Assembly (NCBI GenBank): GCA_963565915.1
Contig: OY751492.1
Span: 4,340,001 to 4,404,000 of the forward strand
Direction: 5' to 3'
Length of the DNA stretch: 64,000 bases
Source: Entoloma clypeatum
Lineage: Eukaryota; Basidiomycota; Agaricomycetes; Agaricales; Entolomataceae
Positions 46,555 to 56,800 of this stretch are shown here, in pieces. The first letter of the stretch is position 1; each line of letters opens with the position of its first letter. Both the position numbers and the translations under genes were made by a program. A model generated the notes under the pieces. It did not search any database. It was not told the DNA's origin and worked only from the letters and a program-made list of their open reading frames with translations.

Positions 46555-48404
46555 CAGGCATTGTTGGTTGGCAACGATGGTACTAGGAGGGAGAGAGGAC
46601 GATTTAATGGGAGAGGTTTTACTAGAGCATCCACGAAAGCGGTAGACAACAACCTACAGAGGTTGGCAGATATCGACTTGCAACGTTGACGGAGCGGTGA
46701 TGTTTAGAGGAGGGCGCAGCAGTAGAAAAGAAGAGGCTTTTCTGAAATGGTTGGAGTCGAGAGTCCAGACTTAAAGGCTGTGGGCTCTTTGGTATCTGAT
46801 CTTGCCCTTGCTGCGGGATATCTTTCCCACGACTTGATCATGTTCGCGACGTTCAATTCGAGCCATCAAAAACTAGGGTTGAAAATCCGATGGGCTTCTC
46901 ACGTCAAGTGGGCCAAGTACTTACACCAGCGGAGAAACACCATACTGAGATATTTGCGTTTACATCACGGGAAGGTTTGGAGCCTGTTGAAGCGAGAACG
47001 ACTGCAAATGTTGAGTCGATGCAGCTGTTAGCATTCATGCTACACATTGGTCAAGCTTGAGAAAAAGGGAGTGACGAATTTTGCGACAGACTTGGACATA
47101 ATCAACCCTCAATTTTCCGGCATTCCAAACTTGCAATTTCCTATGTTGAACCCAAGAAGACGATGTTGGTGTTCACAAAATGTCGATCTTGGAATTTGGC
47201 CGCAACTTCTACGGGTTTCGGAGGTAAGAGTCACATGGACCGATCCATAGACATGCGCTTACTGGTAGGAAATATAAACGCGACATGAACGGGCCATACT
47301 GAGTGGCTTCCTGATGGATGGGGATGGAAACAGACGTTTCATTGACCGACTGATACAAAAAGATGAGATGTCAAGTCTGAATTCTAAATGGATATCGACA
47401 GCACAATACCAAGAAATGAGCGGAATTCAGCACTCTCAAGGCTCAATGGACAACCTTGCCGATGGTTCCGACTGGTCCCATGGTTCTCAATTTTCTCTTT
47501 CGCGCGAAGCTGCCAGGGTCAGGTATCGAGGGGTGTTCTCCATTGTAGGAACAGAAGCATGGGCCCGCGTGACGATGCTGAAGTTTGCCCAACACGGAGG
47601 CAGCAAGGAACGCGAGCGCGCGAGTGATGAGGTTGGCGGCAGATATAGTCCCCCCAATCCCCAGATAACGTCGAGCGTGATGCAATGGAAGGCCTAGGCG
47701 TTCTCCACCTTCAAATTCGCAAGCCTCCATTCGCGGGCCTTGTGTTCCTGCAGTTGTACGTTCTAAAAAGAAAAACTATTACTGCGTAGTAGTTCTACTA
47801 GAAGACGAAGCACAATAATTACCTGCATCACAAGCACCCCGATCCAAAGTTTCAAACCCTTGACAAAGATCTTCATTCCGATCGATTGTTACAACACCCA
47901 CGAAAGCTTGTTGTTCCAGCAAGACAGTTCCCAGAAAGTGGTGTCTTGGCCGCTGCTGTCCGCAGAGGTTGGACAGCGGCAGCAGCAGGGTTGTTTTTCT
48001 TCCAATCAGATCATGTCCCCCGTTGTGAACAACTTGGGGCACTGTTGCATAGTACCAGTCAGTTGACCAACCATGAACACCTCGATTTAGTAATCTCGTG
48101 ACCTTGTTGATAACATTGTCCCACATTGCCGTTCATCTCCACTGGTCAGCAGTGGTGTCGGCGACCTCGCGCGCGGCTGGTTAAAGAAGCTGCCATTCCA
48201 ATCGGACATTTTTCATTCCAGGATACTGGGTTCGTTATCCTTTTTCCCTCCTCAACGACGGAATCAGCGTTGCTGACACCAGTGGCCGTATTCGTTACTT
48301 ACTGTTTCGATGCGGCGATCTCTTTCCCCATAGGTCAGCTTAGGTCCCACCTGGTTCAATATAATGTCGCACGGCGCCTAATAGAAACCTCACTGGCACT
48401 GATG
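46555..48404. other. No supported gene after the gap
   Basis: Frames such as 46555-46689 (+) and 47779-48126 (-) are open but match nothing I recognise. There is no intron logic and no repeat. Part may be the tail of a gene cut by the gap. Confidence 0.35.
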
Positions 48405-48857
48405 CTAAATCGACCTTCCAACACCCTTTCCATCGACGGATAAAACAGTCGCGTCTTGGACGTACGCTGCTTTGTTCCCATGTGCGCTTTCCTTTCGGTG
48501 TTTCTGGGGCTTGTTGCTCTGGACCAGAAGATTTTTCAACCTCGGAAACATCAATATGAGACAACAAAATACTTGGTCGGTGGGCGGTGTGACTGGAGAA
48601 TAAGCGAACTGCACAGTCTCCACATTAAGATTGTAAACCCCAGGTAGAAGCGAGACATCGAAGGGTTCGAGCATCAATGAGAGCTTGAGATAGAACAGTT
48701 TTGGACAGTTTTTGACGAGTGGAATGAGTCCAGCCAAACTCATGTTCGGCTTCATGCGACTGACCACCTCGTCCTCGTCAGGCTTTTGTGGACCAATACT
48801 GAGGAATTCGAGAGACGGCCATGCGAGGCGGTGAATGAGGCGGGGCACACTTGGCAT
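48405..48857 (-). pseudogene. C-terminal fragment of an F-box/LRR gene
   Basis: It reads LAWPSLEFLSIG, then NMSLAGLIPLVKNCPKLFYL, KLSLMLEPFDVSLLPG and VFCCLILMFPRLKNL. These blocks align with LAWPSLQSL, MTLAGLIPLVERCHDLWTL, VVEPFDLCSQ and YRCLIWMFPMLNSV at the end of the intact gene at 17558-19265. The F-box and the first two thirds are absent, so it is probably a non-functional remnant. Confidence 0.75.
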
Positions 48858-49004
48858 TCGCCGAACGCATATGTGATATTTTAACTTGAGCGCTTATTCC
48901 TTATCCGCATACATCAACCTCGTATCGATCCCCTGAAGGTGATGTCTCCACAATGACGCCGCTGGGGAGTGAGTCTGGCCAATTGCGCGTACGGACAACC
49001 CAAA

Positions 49005-50943
49005 TCACCGGAACCCTCCCGTGAGCCACCTGTTCATAGAATAAAAGCCCGTCACCCGGTTAGGTTCCTTCTTCATCGACATACTCCCCCATACGTTCTT
49101 CAACGGTCCCAGCCCAGGAACCAGCTTCGCACCAGCTCGCTTCAGTATAGCAGCCTCCGCCGCCGCTTCGTCCTTGTTATATGCCTTGTTCAAAAAGACA
49201 AACGCCATGAAGATACATGTACAATCTTTAAAACAGAAAAAGCAGAAATTACCGTAAAGGCCGTCGGAATCTTGTTTTTGATGAGGAAATCGATAGTCTG
49301 TTTCCACTCATCTTGCGACTCTTCTGAGAACCCAGCGTTAAATGCGATGGCGAGGTCTGGCTTGACGTATTTGGTTCCGAGTGTCTTTGCATAATCGTGG
49401 TATGTCCTGTGCAAAAATCACTCCGTTTAGGAGTATGTACGCACAAGGCGGAATCGGGGAGGCACTCGCTGAAAGAAATGGCGATGCACCCTCTTACGAC
49501 CACGAACCCGACATGTTCTGGATCGCCCGAGTCAATGGGGAGTGTGGCGGTGAATGACGCATGTGCTCACCCGCAAGTATCCATGTCCATCTCTCCACCC
49601 GGTGCTGCCATGAGGCCCGCCAACTCTGGATTGCACAAAACGAGCTTTACATCATTAGCACACGAACAATAGGTGGAACCAATAGCGCATACATTGAGCT
49701 TTTTCACCTCCGGAAGCCGATGAAGAATCTCTTCAAACACATCCGCCTTCATCGCCTCCTGCTGATGCGCACCCAACATCTATAAAGCCAGTCAAACAAC
49801 CTCAAAGGGTGACAGGTGACCTCCCAAAAACGAAAAAAAAAACGAAAAAAAAAAACAAAGACCCACATGCACCGTCAACACCTCCTTCCTCGTCCACCCC
49901 TCATCCCCCTCATTCAGCCTCTCCAACGCCCACAAAATCGTCATCGGCATCGACAACCCCTCGCTCGCCGCCCTCATCCACGGCACCAACACCGCCTCCG
50001 GGATCCCCTGCGCCCTCCCCACACCCTCCCCAAACTCATCATACATAGTCTTCCCCTCCAACGACGCCCACGCCGGCACCACACGCTCCGGCGCCCACCG
50101 GAACTCGCCCATCCCCGCACCGCTCATGACCCCCGCGAACCGCACGTCGACCTGGATCTCACAGTTGATCGCGCATTGCGCGTGCTCCGGCGCCGCGGGG
50201 CCGGCGTCGTCGGGGAAGTCGAAGGGCATGACGGAGTGCTTGGGCTCGATGGCGGTCCAGTGCTCGGTGCAGCAGAAGAAGGCGAGGGCGCAGGATGGGC
50301 AGGGGGTCAGCGTCGTCGCGGTGGAGAACCCCTTTTTGAGCGCTTCCATGCGCATGATTCGGTCGGAGCGGCCGCTGCGGTGGACGTGATCGTGTAGGGT
50401 ATGTTGTCAATTGTGGGGGGGGGGGGGGGGGTTACGTACCATCCCAGACAATGTGGCTCGAGGGCGATGAGGTTTCTCTCCGCGATTGTCAGCCGTCGCT
50501 TGAGGTTCTGCTGCACGAACCGCACTTGGTTCTGTGACATCGTCATTACGATCGTGTCGAGATCGTAGAGCCTCGTGGCGGGCGCATCGGAGAGGGCGAA
50601 GAAGAGAGCTTGTTGGAGAACGAAGTCGCCTTCGAGCTTGTTCAGGGCTTTGCATATGCCTTTGTGTGCTTTCCAGTCTTTCTGCGGGAGGGTGAGACGA
50701 GATTTAGCTCCCAAAGTTTCGAGAACGTGGTGATCTTGCCGTTTGACAAGCTGCCAAAGGAATGAACAGTTTGAGAGCTGACAGGATGAGAATGGACGTA
50801 CCAGCTCCACAATACCGGACGCTTTTGCACTGCGTACACTTCTGAAGCGCCACGTCTGTCGACCCCTCCTTGAAGCATGAATAGCAAGCTTGGCCAACGA
50901 TAGCGGTGATCGGTGGCATGCGATTCTTGTTTAAAGACTCCAT
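49005..50943 (-). CDS. MYND zinc-finger protein with Mss51-like C-terminal domain
   Basis: Start ATG 50943. The MYND finger ACYSCFKEGSTDVALQKCTQ, then CKSVRYCG, is continued by the next exon (KDWKAHKGICKALNKLE), the Cys/His pattern of MYND. Later exons read LTPCPSCALAFFCCTEHWTA, VDVRFAGVMSGAGMG, LVLCNPELAGLMAAPGGEMD, then RTYHDYAKTLGTKYVKPDLA and IAFNAGFSEESQDEWKQTID; the last exon ends at 49005 with TGFYSMNRWLTGGFR. The 'YHDY...KPDLAIAFNAGF...W' block resembles the C-terminal domain of Mss51-type and related fungal proteins. It is probably a protein-interaction or mitochondrial-translation-like factor; the role is not certain. One intron begins gtacgtaa followed by 17 C (50415-50431 on + as G17). 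It lies between two F-box/LRR fragments. Confidence 0.74.
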
Positions 50944-51059
50944 CGCGTGTACTTATCGGATGGCGGTCGATGTTCAGACAAATGACGGTGGCAAACTAGT
51001 ACTGTACTCTTCCCACCATTTCTTCTGTCACATGTCACAGCCAAAAACCCTCACTCAAA

Positions 51060-51805
51060 ATGTTACGTCTGGGTTAAGCACCTGATGACTGATATTCAGG
51101 AATTCAAGAGACGGCCATGCTAAAGCCGCTTCCTCCAGCCAAAAACCATCAAGCTCGTCGACAAGCCCGAGGTGGAGGTCAAAGGAAAGGATTTGAGGCC
51201 AGCCGAAGAATTGTTGCAACAGGTTCTCGAATCTCTTGTCGTGTCATCAATTTTGTTACACATTACTAGTTCAAGTTGTATCGTGGTGAGAGGCCCAACG
51301 CAGACGTGATGTGAAAGAACATCGGTTAAGCGACGAAGGGAGGAGCGCTTCATACGGGAGGAGCACACTACTATCAGATCTTCGAACGGGAGAGCCATCA
51401 TTTCAATGATAGAAGCTGATGTAGTCATAGTCTCCGTAGTGATATGGAAATGACGCAGGTTGAGGAATCGGCCCTCATTAGTCATGAATAACTTTGTGTC
51501 CACAGAGGGGGAGTATAAGACGTGCGACCATGATATAAGCGAGGGAAGCGTGCCGAGATGAAGAACTACCTCCGGTGGAGGTCGCCATTTTACTTGGAGG
51601 CTTCGGAGTTTGGTGAGGCGGGGCAACAAGCGATTTAACGCAGGATGGTATGCGGGGGGAAAGGGTTCGTTGCCGTGGAATACGAGCTCTTGGATACCGG
51701 GAGATGTGCGAGATAGCGTTTGGAGAAACTGTTCCAGATGAGCATCTATGAGATCTGGGGGCGTGTCGATGGAAACATGTGTAAGAGAGGCGCCGAAAAG
51801 ACATC
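51060..51805 (-). pseudogene. Frameshifted middle part of an F-box/LRR gene
   Basis: From about 51805 the frame reads GASLTHVSIDTPPDLIDAHL, QTLSRTSPGIQELVFHG, RLLPRLTKLRSLQVKWRPPP and LRHFHITTETMTTSASIIEM. These correspond to LGPSLTCVDLAID, LPKISPGIQKISVW, LVLGLTSIRDLNTQ and FHFTTAGLYIAITILE of the gene at 17558-19265. A frameshift near 51230 is needed to continue to LDGFWLEEAALAWPSLEFLN. The F-box end is missing. Its 3' end shares the LAWPSLEFL segment with the 48405-48857 fragment. Confidence 0.72.
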
Positions 51806-52235
51806 AGCAAACCCTGATTCATCAGGAAAAAGTGATCCTACCCATACCCGGTTGGTCGGTTCAGTAGATGGCTGTAGGCCAAGGGGGGGTCACGTGTGAA
51901 ATTCACCATATAGGGTTGGTTGGTTGGTCCCACCATTTAGGGTCTTAATTTTTTGGGGAAGGTAATTTTTTTCAGTGGTTTCATCTAGTTTTTTCAGAAG
52001 TTATATTCATCAAAATCAATCATTTTGAAAGTATTTATTATTATTTGGCAGTGGGTTGCCATCCTGCACAACATTTTTGATGACGGGGAGGCACGCCGCG
52101 AGGAAGAGGAGAATGTAAGTTCAAATCAAACTGTTCAAAACGAAATCTCACCATTGCAATCAAGGCCAACCAACCACTGACTGCAGACTCAGCACTCCTC
52201 TACTCCCCAGCCGTTGCCGAAAACCATGTTGTAAC

Positions 52236-55081
52236 CAAGGGGGGTGCGGGACAGGACTAAGAGACTGGGGGTTGAACTTTTTTTTTTCCCGCCAAGTGAA
52301 CCCCCTCCCCTACCCCCACCTTCCTAATATAGTATGTTTTGAGCATGTGTATATATTTTTCCAAGAATGAGTGACATCGGACTCTACACTCAGCAATGGC
52401 GACGACGGCTATTTCCTCCCCCACAGCTCTCGCAAGTCCACTGCTTCGGCACAAAGCTATAACCTATACAATCCATGTGGAACTAGGAAGAATTCGTCAA
52501 CCACAAATTTAAATGTACGAAAAAAGACACCACTTGCCCAAACAGTCTCGCACCCCGCCACTCGACATTGCATTACTTTTTCGCACTCTTGGATTTCGGT
52601 TTCCGTGATTGTTACCCCGCAGATACATGCATTGAGGTTCAGAAGGTGCACTTTTCTTACTTGACATGTCCCTCTGCTGACCCCTTCATTCAGGAAACTG
52701 CCCTGGACAGGGATGATTATCGGCAATGTGGTTGCTGTCAGCGCTGTAGGATGCACCATGCCATCTTCGCTGCTTGTAGCTGGACTAAGCAGTTCATTTC
52801 ATCAGCAAACCCTGGTGATGTTAGACAGCCCTGCACAGTGTTGTATAGTGCCATAGTGCCATAGCAAGGGTGCTTTGCTATGCGACACTGTCAATTCCCA
52901 CGTCACAACTATATACTGCTGTCACAGATACCATCAACCCTGTCCGGTGCTAGGCAGACAGGGTCCTTCTGTGTAGCATGCTAGTGTGTATAGAATGTAT
53001 AGCCCTCATAGCATACATAGAATAGGGTCCCGATAACACTAAACTGGGCAAATTGTTTCTGCACATAAAATCGGTACAATTCAAAACCATTATATTTGCT
53101 GTATTCTACATCCGTAAGAATTAAATGGGGATATGGCAGTCTTGTAATGACTAGGTATGCAAAGATGGACAGCTTTGGCACGATGTAAGCCATCCTTGTC
53201 TCCCTGTTCATCAACGACACCAACGCCTGACACTCCGCTGCAACAGTGTATCCCAGCAGCGGCGCCATGTCCCACACCTGGTTGTGTGTCCGCGCTATAG
53301 CCTCGGCCACTTTATCCGGCGGGACACAATCGGCCATGGTAATAACAGCTTGAAGGGTGAAGTGTGGGGAGGCAGGGAGCTTGGAGGAGAGGTGGACGAG
53401 CATCTGGGTGTCAGCATGGGTGAGGGTGTGTTTGAAGAGAATGTAGGTGCAGCGGAGTCTGCGGAGCGGTGGGGTGTCAGAGGTGAGGTTGCTCCAAGGT
53501 GGGTATGAACATACCCCTTTTTAGCATTGAGGGAGTGACTGAATAGCCAGCCTACCACAAGCACTGTACCCCGATGCGTCGACAAGGATGAGTTCGTCAC
53601 ATGGTTGGGTATCTGGATTTCGACTTGATTAAGAATGAATGTGGGTAAAAGGAAACTACGCACTACAAGGACAACCGCAGATATGAGCCATTCCGCAGGC
53701 CAGCGGCAAAGACATCAAGCAGTGCGCCCATCCAGTTGAGTCCGATCTACAACTGGGAGAAGCAGAAAGTATGGTCAGCAGCCGGCCTATACACTAGTGA
53801 CATCAGTCCGTCAAGTTCGTTCCGTCACAAATTAAGAAATGAAACGCACTTGTCTGCCACGTCAATGGTCTTGAGTGTATCACACAGGATGCTTTCGTAA
53901 TCTGGGAGGTTGGGCTAAAATGGAGACAATCAGGGAGTATGTGCTCGAGAACCAGGGACATACATTGAGGGCTGCTCGAACACAGGGCGACTTCCATAGT
54001 TTTCGTTGACAATCCCCATCGATGCAACACTGTCATCTGCATCCATGGCGTCATGAGGCTCTTGTCAATACTGGGGGAGACAGGTGGGGGACGGGGAGGG
54101 GCGGGCTTTTTGCTGCGAGCCTGTTGTCTGTTACATTGTAATGCTGTGACGTGGCAGTGACTCACATGTTCGGCCATTGTCGTTAGTTGCGACCCGGGGC
54201 AACAACTCTGACAAGGAATATGTAAGTCAGTTGAACTTGGTAGTAGACACACATAGAAAATAACGGGGCTTACTTTGGGGCTCATGGGTGCTTGTGGCAT
54301 GGTGGCAGTATCACATCGATGGTAGAAGTGGATGGGATTGGAAAGAACAAAAGTTCGACTCTAAGTACAAATGTGGTCACATGACCTTGTTGACATGACT
54401 TTGTCCATCATTGAACTTCAATCAACATCCATGCTGCGTCCATGCCGCTTGTCTCGCTATGACTGATCTTCGGAACTCAAACCTCTCAACATGGCAGAGA
54501 TATAAAGGATATATTATTATGGCATGTTGTAACTTTTGCATAAATATAATATATTGTGTCAACATTTCAACTAATGTCCAATGTGATGGAACTCAGTCGG
54601 AACTAGAAAACTACTAAGGTATTATACTATGGATACTATAGAACTAGCAGTCTAGGCACACTGTGATCCTGTCGACACTATGGGTGCTATGGGTTGCTCT
54701 CGGCTAAGTCAGGGTGCTATGACAGGCTATGGGAAAAATCAGGGTTTGCTGATGTTTGCATCTACTCACTCTGGTTTCTTACTTTTTGGCATGGTTTCTA
54801 ACGTTGAGCTCGAGGGAAGTTGAAAAGAAATCAAATTTGCACAATATCTTGAATATTCTACTTGTTATCCATCTGTCAGACATTGTCAAGGACGTCAGAC
54901 GATGCCAGAGGGATCCTCAGCCTTCTTCCACTCTTGTTCCTGCTTGATGATGGCTCTGGGATTGCCATTTTAATCTCTATGACGTCATTGCTCCGGGGTG
55001 TCAAACCTTTTTTTTTCATGGCCTCGGCCCCCCCCCACCCCCCCACCTCGGGTGCGGGATTTCTGTCCCGCACCCCCCTTG
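52236..55081. mobile_element. Complete DNA transposon with 19-bp TIRs and 8-bp TSD
   Basis: The left terminus CAAGGGGGGTGCGGGACAG (52236-52254) is perfectly inverted at 55063-55081. Both sides carry the identical 8-bp duplication GTTGTAAC (52228-52235 and 55082-55089). The right end also has a subterminal hairpin: GGTGCGGGA at 55051-55059 pairs with the TIR's TCCCGCACC. Length is 2,846 bp. The identical TIRs and TSD imply recent insertion. An 8-bp duplication is known for hAT and KDZ superfamilies, among others. No recognisable transposase was read inside; the only gene-like content is 52981-54300 (-). Confidence 0.82.
52981..54300 (-). CDS. Unrecognised multi-exon gene carried by the transposon
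   Basis: ATG 54300 begins MPQAPMSPK with donor gtaagc; the next exon is SCCPGSQLTTMAEH with donor gtgagt. Later coding-like pieces: a Pro-rich stretch (PAPPRPPPVSPSIDK), KSPCVRAALN joined to PNLPDYESILCDTLKTIDVA, IGLNWMGALLDVFAAGLRNG, PCDELILVDASGYSACG, and a long 3' exon with LRCTYILFKHTLTHADTQML, HNQVWDMAPLLGYTVAAECQ and ALVSLMNRETRMAYIV, stopping at 52981. Not all splice phases could be resolved, and the 53960-54110 part is open in two frames. I do not recognise a DDE transposase, RNase H-like or zinc-finger motif. It could be a divergent transposase remnant or a captured host gene. Confidence 0.45.
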
Positions 55082-55888
55082 GTTGTAACATCAAGTAGGC
55101 CAATAGAACAGCCTGAGTCAGCCCCACCTGTTGAAACAGCACAGCAAAGGTGCCCACCTGCCCACGTGAATGTCGAAGCCCATTCTTTCACCACAGCAGT
55201 TGCACCAGCCACGCGCTCAGGCCAGGTGTGCCGTACATGAGATCTTGGCTTGCTCTCAGTTTGTACATGTGGTCTAACTGTCACAGAGAGAGAGGTTAAG
55301 GTTAACAAAGAAGTCATCAAGTGTAACGGGCAGGCTGTGAGACAAGATGGGTGAGTTCATATGTAAATCCTCGAGCATGCAAGAGACTTAGCTGATGTTC
55401 TCTGGTTTCAGTACCATCTGGGTTGTGTAGGTCACAAGTACTCGACTAACAACTGGACCTGCGAGGCATACAAGCTGGATGTGCGTGGAGGAAAACATTG
55501 TTGAGTGTAGGCTCCAGTGTACCTCAATTGAATTTGCCGATCACTTTCCTTTTTAAGTAATTATGTCACGTGGTGGTTGGTTAGTTATTGAAACTTGGTG
55601 TTAAAAAAAAACCGACCCCAGGTGCTTTTTTAATTTTGTGGGACCCCCTTGCTGTGGGCATCATTGGTCGAGGTAGCAACCAGGTGCGTCGCTAGTGTGC
55701 ACTGTATGGAGTTTCGGCTCCAGCGGGATTGGTAGGAATGACAGAGTGTATGGTAGCATCTGGTAGCCTTCTGCCTGGGCTATGGCTGAAGACAAAGCTA
55801 TTTTCTTATGCTACATGGTCTATGTGGACCGATGTATACTCATACCCCACAAAGCTCAAGCCGAACTGAAATCAGAAGACATTGCATT

Positions 55889-56800
55889 TCACTTAATAAC
55901 TGAGAAAGTATCAACATCAATATAAGGATTAACATAGAAATGTGTAGCAAGATCAAGAACAGAGTTGGTAGTCCATCCCTTTGAAACAACACTCCCAGTG
56001 CACTTGCCCATCAAGTGACAGCTGTGTACAATCTGATTGACTGACACTGTGGCGCTGTTTTGGCAACATTGGCAAGTTGACTGAGTCACCAGATGCATGC
56101 CAGTTTGGGCATCTGGATTGCCCAAAGGGGTGAACCATTCGACATAAGTGAGGGGGTGCGGGTACTTTCCGAAATGTGGGGGCAGTTGAAAGATGACACG
56201 GATTTGTGCTACCTGAAGACCTGGAGACATGGTATGAAATTGATGTGCAACATCATATGAAGTTTGGGTATATTGAAGTGCTGATATATGTATTTCCAGT
56301 TCTCGAAAGATGTTCTTGTGCTTATGAAAATCTTTTAGGGATGACTCCATTGCCAAGAGGGTTGTTGTTGTGTGGGTTTGGAATTGGGCATAGTAGATGA
56401 AATTGAGCATAGCGTGTGCCGCAGCAAGAACTTGAGAATTTGCGGTGCCTGCAAGAATGCCAAGAAAAACCTTCTCCATTTCCTTCAATTCCGTCCCAGT
56501 CCATTGTGAAATTGATGAAATTCCCTTGGAGAAGTGTTTCAGCCCCACAAAATCTGAGGTCGCCTGGAAATGTGCGTCCACCTCCTCCTTCCCTGCAACA
56601 CTTGTACACCAGTTGACGAGATGGTCCTTGAAGACCCCCTTGTGAAGTTGGTGCAGGAGGTCGGGTGTGGTGCACACAAAGATGTTGCAGTGGGGGAGGT
56701 TATGCCAAAATGGTGTGTATATTGGCCTTATTCCGTTTTCTTCATACTCTTTCGTATCTAGACCATGCTGATGTTTCTGCTGAGAAGCAAGGACTTGACA
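55889..56800 (-). pseudogene. Truncated Plavaka-type transposase
   Basis: It reads [60 protein letters not shown] and [20 protein letters not shown], the conserved C-terminal core of basidiomycete Plavaka transposases. After [18 protein letters not shown] it jumps into [20 protein letters not shown] and NPYIDVDTF, the extreme C-terminus, so an internal piece is missing. Upstream the frame stops near 56825 and the N-terminal zinc finger and catalytic half are absent. No ends were identified. Confidence 0.78.

Larger units (their letters stand above)
51880..55651. mobile_element. Candidate older DNA transposon hosting a nested element
   Basis: The left end CAAGGGGGGGTC (51880) and right end GACCCCCTTG (55651) are inverted. 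They are flanked by CTGTAGGC (51872-51879) and CTGTGGGC (55652-55659), an 8-bp target duplication with one mismatch. Between the ends and the inner element lie about 350 and 570 nt. An exon at about 52052-52112 reads WVAILHNIFDDGEARREEEE, reminiscent of the C-terminal helix of DDE transposases. The short inverted repeat makes this only a moderately supported call. Confidence 0.45.

Noticed and set aside
46555..46689. Plus-strand open frame ending at 46689 next to the gap
   Set aside because: The minus strand is also open here; without the gap sequence neither can be preferred.
49809..50397. Long Pro/His/Arg-rich plus-strand frames
   Set aside because: They are antisense shadows of the GC-rich MYND gene exon.
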